A stretch of 64,000 nt of DNA from positions 620,001 through 684,000 of the forward strand of contig NC_014394.1 in the NCBI RefSeq assembly GCF_000145255.1, given 5' to 3'. Positions 29,973 through 39,342 of the stretch are shown here, piece by piece (the stretch's first letter is position 1; every line of letters starts with the position of its first letter). The notes under the pieces were generated by a model that did no database searches, was not told where the DNA came from, and saw only the letters and a program-made list of their open reading frames with translations. This stretch comes from Gallionella capsiferriformans ES-2 (lineage in GTDB: Bacteria > Pseudomonadota > Gammaproteobacteria > Burkholderiales > Gallionellaceae). The position numbers and the translations under genes are program-made.

Positions 29973-31207
29973 GTTTTGCCGGAATCCTGATCGTGGCCGT
30001 GCCGTTTATACAGCACGGTCATGATGCCAGAGAGCATCAGACCAAACACCAGAATAATGATGTAGATGGAAAACTGCAGCTTTTCCATCACGGCATACAG
30101 CGCCAGCATCGCGAAGATGCTCAGGTTTTCGTTGAAATTCTGCACGGCGATCGAGCTGCCTGCGCCCATCAGAAGGTGGCCGCGATGCTGTAGCAGCGCA
30201 TTCATCGGTACCACAAAATAGCCGCCCATGGCGCCGATCACGATCAGCAGCAGGATGGCGAGCGTGCTGTCGGTGACCGGGATCATGAACAGGACGACGA
30301 TACCCATTGCGATGCCGATCGGCAGTACTCTCACCGAATTTTCCAGTTTGACAAATTTAGCCGCCAGCACTGAACCGATCGCTATGCCGATCGCAACCCA
30401 GGCGGTGAGCTTGGCGGCAGTGGCGATGTCGTAGTGCAGGGCAACGGCAGCCCAGCCCAGCACGATCAGGCGCAAGGTCGCACCGGTTCCCCAGAACAGG
30501 GTGGTGACGGCGAGCGATACGCGGCCTAATGGATCTTTCCAGAGTAGTTTGAAGTTATGCCAGAACTCGGAGAGCAGGAAAATCGGATTGTGGCTCAGCG
30601 GTTTGTGATCGAGTGCGACGCGCGGGATATACAGATTGAAAAGGGCGGCTAAAAAGTAAATCAGCACGATCGCTGCGATGGCCAGTTCAGGCAAGGTGTC
30701 GATGCCGGTGTTGATGAACGGCACGTCCCACCATTGCAACAGGGTGCCGCCTATGCCCGGGCTGATCAATACGCCACCGACCACGGCACCCAGTACGATG
30801 GCCAGCACGGTCAGGCCTTCCATCCAGCTATTGGCCAGCACGAGTTTTTCAGGCGGCAGATATTCGGTGAGGATGCCGTATTTGGCAGGCGAGTAGGCTG
30901 CTGCGCCGAGGCCCACCAGTCCGTAGGCCAGCAGCGGATTGACGCCGAGCAGCATGGCGATGCAGCCCATTATTTTGATGTTGTTGCTGACAAACATCAC
31001 GCGCCCTTTAGGCAGCGAGTCGGCAAACGCGCCGACGAAGGGTGCTAATACGATGTAGGAAAAAATGAAGGCTTCCTGCAGCACAGGCGTATGCCAGCTG
31101 GGGGAATGAAGGTCTTTGAGCAGTGCGATAGCGGCGAACAACAACGCATTGTCTGCCAGCGCTGACAGGAATTGCGCCGCGAGTATGATGTAGAAGCCGA
31201 TATTCAT
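29969..31207 (-). CDS. lplT: Lysophospholipid transporter
   Basis: 412 residues with about 12 membrane segments. Flips lysophospholipids across the inner membrane for re-acylation by Aas. The beginning MNIGFYIILAAQFLSALADNAL and the GRVMFVSNNIKI loop match LplT. The usual aas partner gene is not next to it. Convergent with the uracil-DNA glycosylase gene, with a four-base overlap of the 3' ends, and divergent from alr. Confidence 0.92.
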   Translation of the reverse strand: MNIGFYIILAAQFLSALADNALLFAAIALLKDLHSPSWHTPVLQEAFIFSYIVLAPFVGAFADSLPKGRVMFVSNNIKIMGCIAMLLGVNPLLAYGLVGLGAAAYSPAKYGILTEYLPPEKLVLANSWMEGLTVLAIVLGAVVGGVLISPGIGGTLLQWWDVPFINTGIDTLPELAIAAIVLIYFLAALFNLYIPRVALDHKPLSHNPIFLLSEFWHNFKLLWKDPLGRVSLAVTTLFWGTGATLRLIVLGWAAVALHYDIATAAKLTAWVAIGIAIGSVLAAKFVKLENSVRVLPIGIAMGIVVLFMIPVTDSTLAILLLIVIGAMGGYFVVPMNALLQHRGHLLMGAGSSIAVQNFNENLSIFAMLALYAVMEKLQFSIYIIILVFGLMLSGIMTVLYKRHGHDQDSGKT

Positions 31208-31303
31208 TAAATCTGACGTATTTTTTATCAGGGGGTTTTATATCATGAAAGTATGCCCCCTGCTATCATTACATAATTCGAATACAGCCAAAACTTAAGA
31301 TTC

Positions 31304-32365
31304 ATGCCGCGTCCTATACAAGCACTCATCGATCAAAATGCGCTCGAAAACAATTTGCATGTCGCGCGCCGTGCGGCGTCATCACGCATCATGGCGGTTA
31401 TCAAGGCCGATGGTTATGGGCACGGGCTGTTGCGCGTAGCCGAAGCGCTGGCGGCGGCAGAGGGTTTTGCGCTGCTCGACATACAGGACGCCGTGCGTTT
31501 GCGGGAAGCCGGCTATCGCCAGACGATATTGCTGCTCGAAGGTTTCTTTGATGCGGCCGATCTGGCGTTGATTGCCGCCTACGAGCTTACGACGGTGATA
31601 CACAGCAACTGGCAGATTGCGTTGCTCGACGCCTATCCGGGGCGCGGCACGCTCGATGTGTGGCTCAAGGTGAACAGCGGCATGCACAGGCTGGGTTTCT
31701 CACCTGAAGGGGTGAACGCGGCGATGAAGTCTTTGCGTGCTCATGCCGCAGTGCGTGAAATCACGCTGATGAGTCACTTTTCTCATGCCGATGAGCCGCG
31801 CGGCGTTTCCTTACAACTGGCGCTGATCAACGAGATTGCCTCGGAATATCGGGTGGCGCGCAGTCTGGCTAATTCGGCCGCGCTGCTGCGCTATCCTGCG
31901 ACGCATGGCGACTGGGTGCGCCCGGGGGTCATGCTATACGGCGCATCGCCGTTTGCCGACACCAGCGCGCAGCAATTGGGATTGAAGCCGGTCATGACGC
32001 TATCGAGTCGGATTATCGCCATTCAGAATTTACAGGCGGGTGACGAAGTCGGTTACGCAGGCGTGTTCCGTGCGGACAGGACGATGCGTATCGGTGTGGT
32101 CGCCTGCGGTTATGCGGACGGCTACCCGCGTCACGCGCCCAATGGTACGCCTGTGCTGGTCGACGGGCGCAAGACGCAGTTGCTCGGTCGCATTTCAATG
32201 GATATGCTGTGTGTCGATTTGACCGCCCTGCCGGACAGCGGGATGGGGGCGCAGGTGACGCTGTGGGGGCAGGGCTTGCCGGTTGAAACGGTTGCCGCTG
32301 CTGCGGGTACCATTAGTTATGAACTGATGTGTGGGCTGACGGCACGTGTGCCTGTCCGGCTGTAA
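31304..32365 (+). CDS. alr: Alanine racemase
   Basis: 353 residues. PLP enzyme giving D-alanine for peptidoglycan. The PLP lysine lies in VIKADGYGHG at about residues 31-40; the second catalytic tyrosine is in GYAGVFRADR (about 255). Length equals short proteobacterial Alr/DadX. The pilZ-domain gene begins 11 bases after its stop. Confidence 0.95.
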   Translation: MPRPIQALIDQNALENNLHVARRAASSRIMAVIKADGYGHGLLRVAEALAAAEGFALLDIQDAVRLREAGYRQTILLLEGFFDAADLALIAAYELTTVIHSNWQIALLDAYPGRGTLDVWLKVNSGMHRLGFSPEGVNAAMKSLRAHAAVREITLMSHFSHADEPRGVSLQLALINEIASEYRVARSLANSAALLRYPATHGDWVRPGVMLYGASPFADTSAQQLGLKPVMTLSSRIIAIQNLQAGDEVGYAGVFRADRTMRIGVVACGYADGYPRHAPNGTPVLVDGRKTQLLGRISMDMLCVDLTALPDSGMGAQVTLWGQGLPVETVAAAAGTISYELMCGLTARVPVRL

Positions 32366-32376
32366 CGGGAGAGGGT

Positions 32377-33267
32377 ATGAACGATAAATTTCAGCCGGTT
32401 AAAGCTGCCGATATTCCCCTGGGGATTCCGCTGGCCTGGTCAGTGTACGATAAACACGGTCACTTGTTGCTGCGCGAAGGGGTGATGGTTGAATCGCAGC
32501 GTCAGCTCGACGGTCTGATCGAAAATGGTCTGTTCCGTGAGCGCCGTAGTGTACATGTCGCCAGAAAAACCGCTGTCGCTGACCCTGATGAGGCGAAGTC
32601 AAAAAGTCCGGATAAGACGGAAGACTTGCTGTCGGTCAAGCTCGTCATTGGCGACACGATACAATTACAGGACTTTTCTTCGGACAAGCAGCGCTATTTT
32701 GTGAAACTGATCGGTTTTATGAATAAAAAAAGTGTGCTGGTCTCCCATCCCCGTCAGGATGAAAAATTGAGTTTCATCAAGGAAGGGCATGGATTCATGG
32801 TGCGCGGCTTTGCCGGTACCAAAACATTTGAATTCAGCAGCAATGTCATCAGCGTTTGTCTCACGCCCTATCCTTACCTGCATCTGGCATTTCCGCCTCA
32901 GGTTAAAACTACTTGCATGCGCAAAGCGGTGCGCATCAAACTCAAACTCGTGTGCTCGGTTGAGTCTCCTGCGCTTGGAGGTAAGCTGCCTGCCATTATT
33001 GAGGATATGAGTATTTCCGGCGCGCGCATTCAAGCGGCGAAATCATTCGGTCAGGTGGGAGACACGGTGTCAGTCAGTTTGCGTATGCAGGTCGCCGGCG
33101 AAACTCAGGTGTTTTTAGTGTCCTCGGTGATTCGCAACGTGCATGTTGAAAATGACAGTAAGAGCGGTGAGAGTATCGTGATGCACGGCATGGAGTTTGT
33201 TCAGACGCTGAGTGTGGATTTGACCTTGCTGCAAAATTTTATCTATAAATCGATGTTGGAGACTTAA
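32377..33267 (+). CDS. PilZ domain protein (YcgR-like, c-di-GMP binding)
   Basis: 296 residues from ATG 32377, with GGGAGAGGG just upstream. The middle part resembles the YcgR N-terminal domain (about 95-190). The C-terminal PilZ domain (about 200-290) has the RKAVR (RxxxR) motif and DMSISG (D/NxSxxG), both needed for c-di-GMP binding. YcgR-type proteins slow or bias the flagellar motor. The N-terminal 60 residues (LAWSVYDKHGHLLLREGVMV) resemble segments preceding c-di-GMP hydrolases. It sits in alr-pilZ-mtnP-apt. Confidence 0.88.
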   Translation: MNDKFQPVKAADIPLGIPLAWSVYDKHGHLLLREGVMVESQRQLDGLIENGLFRERRSVHVARKTAVADPDEAKSKSPDKTEDLLSVKLVIGDTIQLQDFSSDKQRYFVKLIGFMNKKSVLVSHPRQDEKLSFIKEGHGFMVRGFAGTKTFEFSSNVISVCLTPYPYLHLAFPPQVKTTCMRKAVRIKLKLVCSVESPALGGKLPAIIEDMSISGARIQAAKSFGQVGDTVSVSLRMQVAGETQVFLVSSVIRNVHVENDSKSGESIVMHGMEFVQTLSVDLTLLQNFIYKSMLET

Positions 33268-33271
33268 AACT

Positions 33272-34141
33272 ATGTTGGGCATTATTGGCGGCAGCGGTGT
33301 TTATCATATAGAAGGGCTGGAGAATTCGCGCTGGGTCAAGGTGGAATCCAGTTTTGGCGACCCTTCGGACGAGATTTTGCTCGCTGAGCTGGCCGGACAG
33401 CCCATCGCATTTTTGCCGCGCCACGGCAGAGGGCATCGTATTTCACCGTCGGATATCAACTTTCGCGCCAATATCGATGCGATGAAGCGTCTGGGGGTGA
33501 CTGACATCATTTCGGTCAGTGCGGTAGGCTCGTTGCGCGAAGATCTGCCGCCCGGCACCTTCGTCATCGTCGATCAGTTCATCGACCGGACTTTTGCCCG
33601 CGAGAAGAGTTTTTTCGGCACGGGGCTGGTCGCGCATATTTCGATGGCGCACCCGGTCTGCAACCGTTTGGGCGATCATCTGTTTGCGGCAGCCGAGTCC
33701 TTGAATATACCGGTTGCGCGCGGTGGTACTTACTTGGTGATGGAGGGAATGCAGTTCTCCAGCCTTGCGGAGTCTGAACTGTATCGTTCGTGGCGTTGTG
33801 ACGTGATCGGCATGACCAATATGCCGGAAGCGAAACTCGCGCGTGAGGCGGAAATTTGTTACGCGACGGTGGCGATGGTGACGGATTTCGATTGCTGGCA
33901 TCCGGAACACGATAATGTGACGGTGGATGCCATCGTCAAAGTGCTGCTGGCTAACGCTGACAAGGCCCGCGCGCTGGTCAAGGCCGTTGCGCATCCTGTG
34001 CATGCGGATAGCTGTGCCGGCACATGCGCCTGTCGCAGCGCGCTGCAATATGCAATCCTGACCGCGCCTGAAGCGCGCGATGCCGCGATGCTCGAAAAAC
34101 TCTCCGCTGTGGCGGGCCGTATCCTCAATCCTCAATCCTGA
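33272..34141 (+). CDS. mtnP: S-methyl-5'-thioadenosine phosphorylase
   Basis: 289 residues. Phosphorolysis of methylthioadenosine to adenine and MTR-1-phosphate. The N-terminal GIIGGSGVY phosphate loop, FLPRHGRGHR at about 48-57, and the MEGMQFSSLAES nucleoside motif fit the MTAP family; a methylthioinosine specificity is not excluded. Begins four bases after the PilZ gene and seven before apt, which would recycle the adenine. Confidence 0.92.
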   Translation: MLGIIGGSGVYHIEGLENSRWVKVESSFGDPSDEILLAELAGQPIAFLPRHGRGHRISPSDINFRANIDAMKRLGVTDIISVSAVGSLREDLPPGTFVIVDQFIDRTFAREKSFFGTGLVAHISMAHPVCNRLGDHLFAAAESLNIPVARGGTYLVMEGMQFSSLAESELYRSWRCDVIGMTNMPEAKLAREAEICYATVAMVTDFDCWHPEHDNVTVDAIVKVLLANADKARALVKAVAHPVHADSCAGTCACRSALQYAILTAPEARDAAMLEKLSAVAGRILNPQS

Positions 34142-34148
34142 ATTTATC

Positions 34149-34673
34149 ATGCTCAAATCTCTCATCCGTACGGTTCCTCATTACCCTCATCAGGGCATCA
34201 TGTTTCGCGACATCACCACCCTGCTCAAAGATCCGGCAGGCTTGCGTGACATGGTGGCCAGAATCGTTGCACGTTATCAGGATATGCAGATCGATGTTGT
34301 CGCTGGTATCGAGTCGCGCGGCTTTATCGTCGGCACGCCTGTCGCCTATGAGCTGAATCTGGGCTTCGTGCCGATCAGAAAACGCGGCAAATTGCCGTCC
34401 GAGACGGTCGGCCGCGACTATGAACTGGAATACGGCAGCGACCGCATCGAAATCCACGTTGATGCAATCAAACCGGGCGATCGCGTGTTGCTGGTGGACG
34501 ACTTGATCGCAACCGGCGGCACGGCGGAGGCGGCCACCAAGCTGATCGAAGACATGGGCGGAATTGTCGTCGAATGCTGCTTTGTGATCGATCTGCCCGA
34601 TATCGGCGGGCGTGCCAGGCTGGAGGGGCAGGGGCAGAAGGTATTCGCTTTGTGCGAGTTTGAAGGTGACTAA
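34149..34673 (+). CDS. apt: Adenine phosphoribosyltransferase
   Basis: 174 residues starting MLKSLIRTVP. The PRPP-binding motif VLLVDDLIATGGT is at 113-125, and GIESRGF at about 53-59. Converts adenine to AMP. Placed between mtnP and mtnA, it closes the adenine branch of MTA salvage. Confidence 0.95.
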   Translation: MLKSLIRTVPHYPHQGIMFRDITTLLKDPAGLRDMVARIVARYQDMQIDVVAGIESRGFIVGTPVAYELNLGFVPIRKRGKLPSETVGRDYELEYGSDRIEIHVDAIKPGDRVLLVDDLIATGGTAEAATKLIEDMGGIVVECCFVIDLPDIGGRARLEGQGQKVFALCEFEGD

Positions 34674-34747
34674 AGGCAGTCGTTAGCTGTTAGACGCAAG
34701 TGTGCGAAGCATGCGTGTTGCACGTCATCCCCTGTGCGCCGCCGAAG

Positions 34748-34920
34748 ATAACCAGAAAATAAGCGGTGGGTTAGGCGAGCACTGTTCGAGTCCCGAGCAT
34801 AGCGAGGTCGAGTTGCGCAGCCCCGATTTTTTCTGGTTATTAAGGGAACGCCAAAGGCGCGGCAAACCGGGGGCGATTTCTTTGGCATACCTTTCTGGGC
34901 AAGATCAGAAAGGTGTGCAG
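34748..34920. repeat. Dispersed intergenic stem-loop element, copy 1
   Basis: The 326-base gap between apt and mtnA (34674-34999) contains no gene. It holds an inverted repeat ATAACCAGAAAA (34748-34759) / TTTTCTGGTTAT (34829-34840), then a core AAACCGGGGGCG (about 34865) and a short stem ACCTTTCT / AGAAAGGT around 34890-34914. The core plus stem recurs at about 57032-57091, with different but still complementary arms. It looks like a dispersed betaproteobacterial intergenic repeat. Confidence 0.65.
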
Positions 34921-34999
34921 TTGCCGGTCTGCCACCGGCGATTTTGTTTCGTTCGTGATATGGGTGAGCAGTGTAATTTAATAATGCAGAGTACAAACC

Positions 35000-36079
35000 A
35001 TGAAAATTAACAACATCCCTTATCGCACGATCTGGCCCACAGCTGACGGGGCGGTCGAGATCATCGATCAGACGCGCTTGCCGCATGAGTTCGTGACCGT
35101 TCGTCTCGAATCAATGCGCGACGCGGAATTCGCGATCCGTTCCATGCAGGTCAGAGGTGCGCCGCTGATCGGCGTGGCTGCAGCCTATGGCGTGGCGTTG
35201 TCGATGAAACACCATGCGACGGATGCGGCGCTAAAAGCCACCTGCGATATGCTGGCTAAGGCTCGGCCCACGGCGGTGAATCTATCCTGGGCGGTTGAGC
35301 GGATGCGCGCGCTGCTGTTGCCACTGCAAGCCTGCGAACGTGCGGATGCAGCTTGGCTGGAGGCGGGGCGCATTGCAGAACAGGACGTGAAGATCAACCA
35401 GGCCATCGGACGGCACGGGCGGGAACATATTCAGGTTATTCACCTGGAAAAGGGTGATACGGTAAACATCCTCACGCATTGCAATGCCGGCTGGCTGGCG
35501 ACGGTGGACTGGGGTACGGCGCTGGCACCGGTCTATACCGCGTTCGAGGCAGGCATCCCGCTGCATGTGTGGGTGGACGAGACCCGTCCGCGCAATCAGG
35601 GTGCCAGCCTCACCGCTTGGGAGCTCGCGCAGCACGGCATTCCGCATACCGTTATTGTGGATAACGCAGGCGGCCATTTGATGCAGCACGGCCTGGTGGA
35701 TATGGTCATCGTAGGATGCGATCGCGTCACGGCGCATGGTGATGTTTGCAACAAGATCGGCACGTACTTGAAGGCGCTGGCGGCATTTGACAACGGCGTG
35801 CCGTTCTATGTCGCGATGCCGATCTCCACGCTGGATTTGACTCTGCTGGACGGTGTGCTTGAAATTCCGATCGAGGAACGGGAGCAGGAAGAAGTGACGC
35901 ATGTGTCCGGGCTTTGCGATGACGGTCAGGTGCGCCGTGTGCGTCTTACACCAGAAGGGTCTAAAGCTGCCAACTACGGATTCGATGTCACCCCGGCGCG
36001 TCTTGTCACAGGTCTGATTACCGAGCGCGGCGTGGTAGCAGCAAACACGGCGGCCATACTCGCCGCCTTAGCCGATTGA
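35000..36079 (+). CDS. mtnA: S-methyl-5-thioribose-1-phosphate isomerase
   Basis: 359 residues. Converts MTR-1-P to methylthioribulose-1-P. eIF2B-like fold; [13 protein letters not shown] is at about 51-63, the catalytic cysteine region [13 protein letters not shown] at about 156-168, and the aspartate in [18 protein letters not shown] at about 239-256. Followed three bases later by the class II aldolase gene. Confidence 0.95.
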   Translation: MKINNIPYRTIWPTADGAVEIIDQTRLPHEFVTVRLESMRDAEFAIRSMQVRGAPLIGVAAAYGVALSMKHHATDAALKATCDMLAKARPTAVNLSWAVERMRALLLPLQACERADAAWLEAGRIAEQDVKINQAIGRHGREHIQVIHLEKGDTVNILTHCNAGWLATVDWGTALAPVYTAFEAGIPLHVWVDETRPRNQGASLTAWELAQHGIPHTVIVDNAGGHLMQHGLVDMVIVGCDRVTAHGDVCNKIGTYLKALAAFDNGVPFYVAMPISTLDLTLLDGVLEIPIEEREQEEVTHVSGLCDDGQVRRVRLTPEGSKAANYGFDVTPARLVTGLITERGVVAANTAAILAALAD

Positions 36080-36082
36080 GGA

Positions 36083-36730
36083 ATGGATATGAACGAACAA
36101 CAACTACGCGGGGAGCTTGTGCGCACCACCCAAAAACTCGATGCGCTGGCGTTGAGTCACGGCACCTCAGGTAATCTCAGCGTGCGCTCGGGCGAGGGAT
36201 TTTTAATCACCCCGTCCGGTTTCGGGGCGGAAGGGCTGACGGAAGAGGACATCGTGTTCGTGCATCTGTCGGGCGCATCGACGGGGCGCTGGCAGCCGTC
36301 CAGCGAATGGTTGTTTCATCGCGACATCTATGTAGAACGGCCCGAATTCGGCGCGATCGTTCACACCCATTCGAATGCGGCGACCACGCTCGCCTGTCTG
36401 CGGCGCGACATCCCGCCCTTTCATTACATGCTGGCGCTCTTGGGCGGCGACAGTCTGCGCTGCGCCACCTATGCGACTTTCGGCACCCAAGCGCTGTCGG
36501 ATAACGCGTTACTCGCAATGAAAGAACGCAAAGCGTGTCTGCTGGCCAATCACGGCATGATTGCGGCGGGGAAAAATCTGGATGAGGCGTTCAAATATAC
36601 CGTCGAAGTGGAGAACCTGAGCGAGCTTTACCTGCGCAGCTTAGCGGTCGGTGAGCCGGTGCTACTCACAGCGGATGAGTTTGCCGATGCCCAGCGGCAG
36701 TTTGTCGGCTACGGAAAACCCAAGGCGTAA
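36083..36730 (+). CDS. Class II aldolase (FucA-like), probable methylthioribulose-1-phosphate aldolase
   Basis: 215 residues, the same as E. coli FucA. The catalytic glutamate E75 (PSSEW) and zinc ligands H94, H96 (VHTH) and H157 (ANHG) align with FucA E73, H92, H94 and H155. Directly downstream of mtnA, so a likely substrate is methylthioribulose-1-P, cleaved to DHAP and methylthioacetaldehyde (the DHAP shunt known in Rhodospirillum and some E. coli). An MtnB dehydratase is the alternative, but the sequence motifs favour the aldolase. Function is inference from family and position. Confidence 0.8.
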   Translation: MDMNEQQLRGELVRTTQKLDALALSHGTSGNLSVRSGEGFLITPSGFGAEGLTEEDIVFVHLSGASTGRWQPSSEWLFHRDIYVERPEFGAIVHTHSNAATTLACLRRDIPPFHYMLALLGGDSLRCATYATFGTQALSDNALLAMKERKACLLANHGMIAAGKNLDEAFKYTVEVENLSELYLRSLAVGEPVLLTADEFADAQRQFVGYGKPKA

Positions 36731-36810
36731 TGAATCCGCGCAGTTGCGACATCTTCTGCAACGTCATCGATAACTATGGCGACATCGGCGTGAGCTGGCG
36801 GCTGGCGTAG
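36730..36810 (+). pseudogene. 5' stub of earP (26 codons), duplicate of the downstream gene start
   Basis: ATG 36730 overlaps the aldolase stop (TAATG). The frame encodes 26 residues containing [20 protein letters not shown] and ends at TAG 36808. The same 20-residue string opens the complete earP at 37503, with several silent nucleotide differences. The stub thus marks the original earP start, cut off by insertion of the toxin-antitoxin pair or left by a partial duplication. Confidence 0.88.
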
Positions 36811-36886
36811 CGCATTAAGCGGTTGAATCATTGCGGCCTGTATCGGCGAATGGGTATACTGCAAACAATACCAAACGGAGGCATGA

Positions 36887-37126
36887 ATGGGATACGCTGA
36901 ACTAATTGAAACGCTCCAGAATCTGCCGCAAGATAAGCGTGCTGAAGTGTTCGACTTCGTTGAGTTTCTTGCCGCCAGGTCAAAAATGGCACGCAGCACG
37001 CAGCACGAACCTGAAGAATGGACAGATGGCGAGTTTGCACAGTTCGCTATGCGTCAGGCGTTGCGCGGCATGGAAAATGAGGATGTGAGCTACACGCGCG
37101 ATGATCTCAAGGAGCGCTGGCAATGA
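36887..37126 (+). CDS. DUF2281-like antitoxin
   Basis: 79 residues. The N-terminus MGYAELIETLQNLPQDKRAEVFDFVEFL matches the short DUF2281/VapB-type antitoxin start; the C-terminal half is acidic and probably disordered, for toxin binding. Preceded by a GGAGG site. Its stop overlaps the toxin ATG at 37123, the classical coupling of type II modules. Confidence 0.8.
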   Translation: MGYAELIETLQNLPQDKRAEVFDFVEFLAARSKMARSTQHEPEEWTDGEFAQFAMRQALRGMENEDVSYTRDDLKERWQ

Positions 37127-37476
37127 AGCGTGCAGGACAGATCGTCCTCACGCCTTTTCCTTACACCGATTTGTCCGGGACAAAACTGCGTCCTGTTTTG
37201 CTGTTGCGCGAGGCATCAAATCGTTTTGACGATTGGCTGGTATGCATGGTTTCTTCGCAGTTGGAACAGGCTGAATCAGGCTTCGATGAAATTATTACGC
37301 CGAACGATACCGATTTTCCCGCCACCGGATTGAAAGCATCTAGCGTGTTGCGCTTATCAAGGCTGGCAGTATTGGATGGCGCATTGTTGATTGGCAGTAT
37401 TGGCGCGATAGAAGACGCAAGGTTGTTACCGGTGCGCCAGCGTTTGGCAGATTGGATAGCAGGCCGTTCCGTGTGA
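37123..37476 (+). CDS. MazF/PemK-family toxin
   Basis: 117 residues. The opening GQIVLTPFPYTDLSGTKLRPVLLL is the MazF/PemK family signature: an SH3-like barrel endoribonuclease with the conserved R-P-V-L stretch. Cleavage site preference cannot be predicted. Forms a two-gene module with the preceding antitoxin, inserted between an earP stub and full earP. Confidence 0.87.
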   Translation: MKRAGQIVLTPFPYTDLSGTKLRPVLLLREASNRFDDWLVCMVSSQLEQAESGFDEIITPNDTDFPATGLKASSVLRLSRLAVLDGALLIGSIGAIEDARLLPVRQRLADWIAGRSV

Positions 37477-37502
37477 CGATTGCGCCAGCCAAACAAAGCG
37501 CT

Positions 37503-38675
37503 ATGAAAACTAATCTTATGCCGCGTACTTGCGACATTTTCTGCAATGTCATCGACAACTACGGCGACATTGGCGTGAGCTGGCGGCTGGCGCGGCAGCT
37601 GGCGAAGGAGTTTGGCGTCACCGTTCAGTTGTGGGTCGACGATCTGGCAAGTTTCGCAAGGCTATGTCCGGATGCCGATGTTGCGCTGGATAGCCAGCAC
37701 TGTCGCGGCGTGGAGATACGGCTGTGGCGCAACGCCTTTCCTGAGGTGTTGCCGGCAGCTTTGGTGATCGAAGCCTTTGGCTGCAAGATGCCGGCCACTT
37801 ACCTTGCCGCAATGGCGCAGCAGGAGATGCCGCCTGTCTGGATCAACCTCGAATATCTCTCCGCTGAAGACTGGGTCGAAGGGTGTCATAAATTACCGTC
37901 CCCCAAGCCGCCGCTGACCCGCTATTTCTTTTTTCCGGGTTTTACGAAAAAGACCGGCGGTTTGTTGCTGGAGCGTGACCTTCTGGCGAGGCGCGATGCA
38001 TTCTTAGGCGATACCTTACAACAGCAGGCATTCTGGCGCGCCATTGGCATAGAGGTGCCCGCCGCCGGTACGCTTAAAATTTCCCTGTTTTCGTATGAAA
38101 ATGCCGCGCTGGCCGTCTTGTTCGATGCGTGGGCGACGGGTGCGCAAGCCGTATTGTGTCTGGTGCCGGAAGGGCGCATTTTGCCGCAGGTGGCGCATTA
38201 CTTTGCTGAGGGGACGGGGGAGGTCACCAGTTATTCGCGCGGCAATCTCACCGTGTGCGTGTTGCCGTTCGTGGCACAGGAAAATTACGACGAGCTGCTG
38301 TGGGCGTGCGATATCAACTTTGTGCGGGGCGAGGATTCCTGCGTGCGGGCGCAGTGGGCGGGCAAGCCGTTTATCTGGCAGATCTATCCGCAGCATGATG
38401 CCGTGCACTGGCAGAAGTTGCAGGCCTTTCTCGACTTGTATACACGGCATCTGGCACCGGCCGCGCGTGAGTCTGTGCAGGGGCTGTGGAAAATGTGGAA
38501 CGGCAGTCAGCCTGCGGGGGGTGAGTGGGAACGGTTTGCGGCGCAGCAGGGCGAGTTGAACTTATGTGCAATGGCGTGGGCGCGTGAATTATCACAAAAC
38601 ACTCTGGCATTGAATTTGCTGGCTTTTTTTCAGGAAATCGGTAGAATGCGCGCCTTCGAAATTGATGAGCAGTGA
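37503..38675 (+). CDS. earP: EF-P arginine rhamnosyltransferase EarP
   Basis: 390 residues from ATG 37503; ATG 37518 (385 residues) is equally plausible. An in-frame upstream extension would run into the toxin gene. GT104-type GT-B enzyme that moves rhamnose from dTDP-rhamnose to an arginine of EF-P, relieving polyproline stalling. Conserved N-terminal [23 protein letters not shown] and C-terminal [24 protein letters not shown] are seen. The efp gene begins two bases after its stop. The start region is duplicated upstream at 36730, so its promoter may be new. Confidence 0.93.
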   Translation: MKTNLMPRTCDIFCNVIDNYGDIGVSWRLARQLAKEFGVTVQLWVDDLASFARLCPDADVALDSQHCRGVEIRLWRNAFPEVLPAALVIEAFGCKMPATYLAAMAQQEMPPVWINLEYLSAEDWVEGCHKLPSPKPPLTRYFFFPGFTKKTGGLLLERDLLARRDAFLGDTLQQQAFWRAIGIEVPAAGTLKISLFSYENAALAVLFDAWATGAQAVLCLVPEGRILPQVAHYFAEGTGEVTSYSRGNLTVCVLPFVAQENYDELLWACDINFVRGEDSCVRAQWAGKPFIWQIYPQHDAVHWQKLQAFLDLYTRHLAPAARESVQGLWKMWNGSQPAGGEWERFAAQQGELNLCAMAWARELSQNTLALNLLAFFQEIGRMRAFEIDEQ

Positions 38676-38677
38676 AC

Positions 38678-39232
38678 ATGAAAACAGCACAAGAACTACG
38701 CGCCGGCAACGTCATTATGGTCGGTCCAGATCCGATGGTCATCTTGAAGGCAGAATACAGCCGTTCCGGTCGTAACGGTTCGGTCGTCAAAATGAAGATG
38801 AAGAATCTGTTGACTGAGTCTGCTAAAGAAACCGTATTCGCAGCCGACGACAAGTTTGACCAGGTTATCCTTGATCGCAAGGAAGTCACTTACTCCTACT
38901 TCGCTGAGCCGATGTACGTATTCATGGATGAAGAATACAACCAGTACGAAATCGAAGCGGAATGCATGGGCGATGCGCTCAACTACGTCGAAGACGGCAT
39001 GCCGTGTGAAGTGGTGTTCTACAACGACAAGGCGATTTCTGTTGAACTGCCAAACACCATCGTGCGCGAAATCATTTACACAGAACCCGCAGTACGTGGC
39101 GATACCTCAGGCAAGGTGATGAAGCCTGCCAAGATCAACGGTGGATTCGAGTTGCCTGTTGCGGCATTCGTTGAAATCGGCGACAAGATCGAAATCGATA
39201 CACGCACCAACGAGTTTAAAAAGCGCGCTTAA
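38678..39232 (+). CDS. efp: Elongation factor P
   Basis: 184 residues from ATG 38678 ([12 protein letters not shown]), the family start; a GTG six bases earlier is ignored. Domain I loop SRSGRNG carries R32, the site rhamnosylated by EarP in this lineage, in place of the lysine modified by EpmA/EpmB. EF-P enters stalled ribosomes at the E site. A terminator follows. Confidence 0.97.
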   Translation: MKTAQELRAGNVIMVGPDPMVILKAEYSRSGRNGSVVKMKMKNLLTESAKETVFAADDKFDQVILDRKEVTYSYFAEPMYVFMDEEYNQYEIEAECMGDALNYVEDGMPCEVVFYNDKAISVELPNTIVREIIYTEPAVRGDTSGKVMKPAKINGGFELPVAAFVEIGDKIEIDTRTNEFKKRA

Positions 39233-39255
39233 TCCCCCGCTTGTGTTTTAGTCCG

Positions 39256-39292
39256 CTGCCCGGCCGAGAAATCGTCCGGGCAGTTTGCTTTT
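39256..39292 (+). terminator. Terminator of the earP-efp unit
   Basis: CTGCCCGG / CCGGGCAG stem of 8 bp with a 12-base loop, followed by TTTGCTTTT, 24 bases after the efp stop. Confidence 0.8.
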
Positions 39293-39342
39293 ATATGGCG
39301 TAGAATTATCGATCTCATGCCACGCATGCGAAAAATGCTGCC

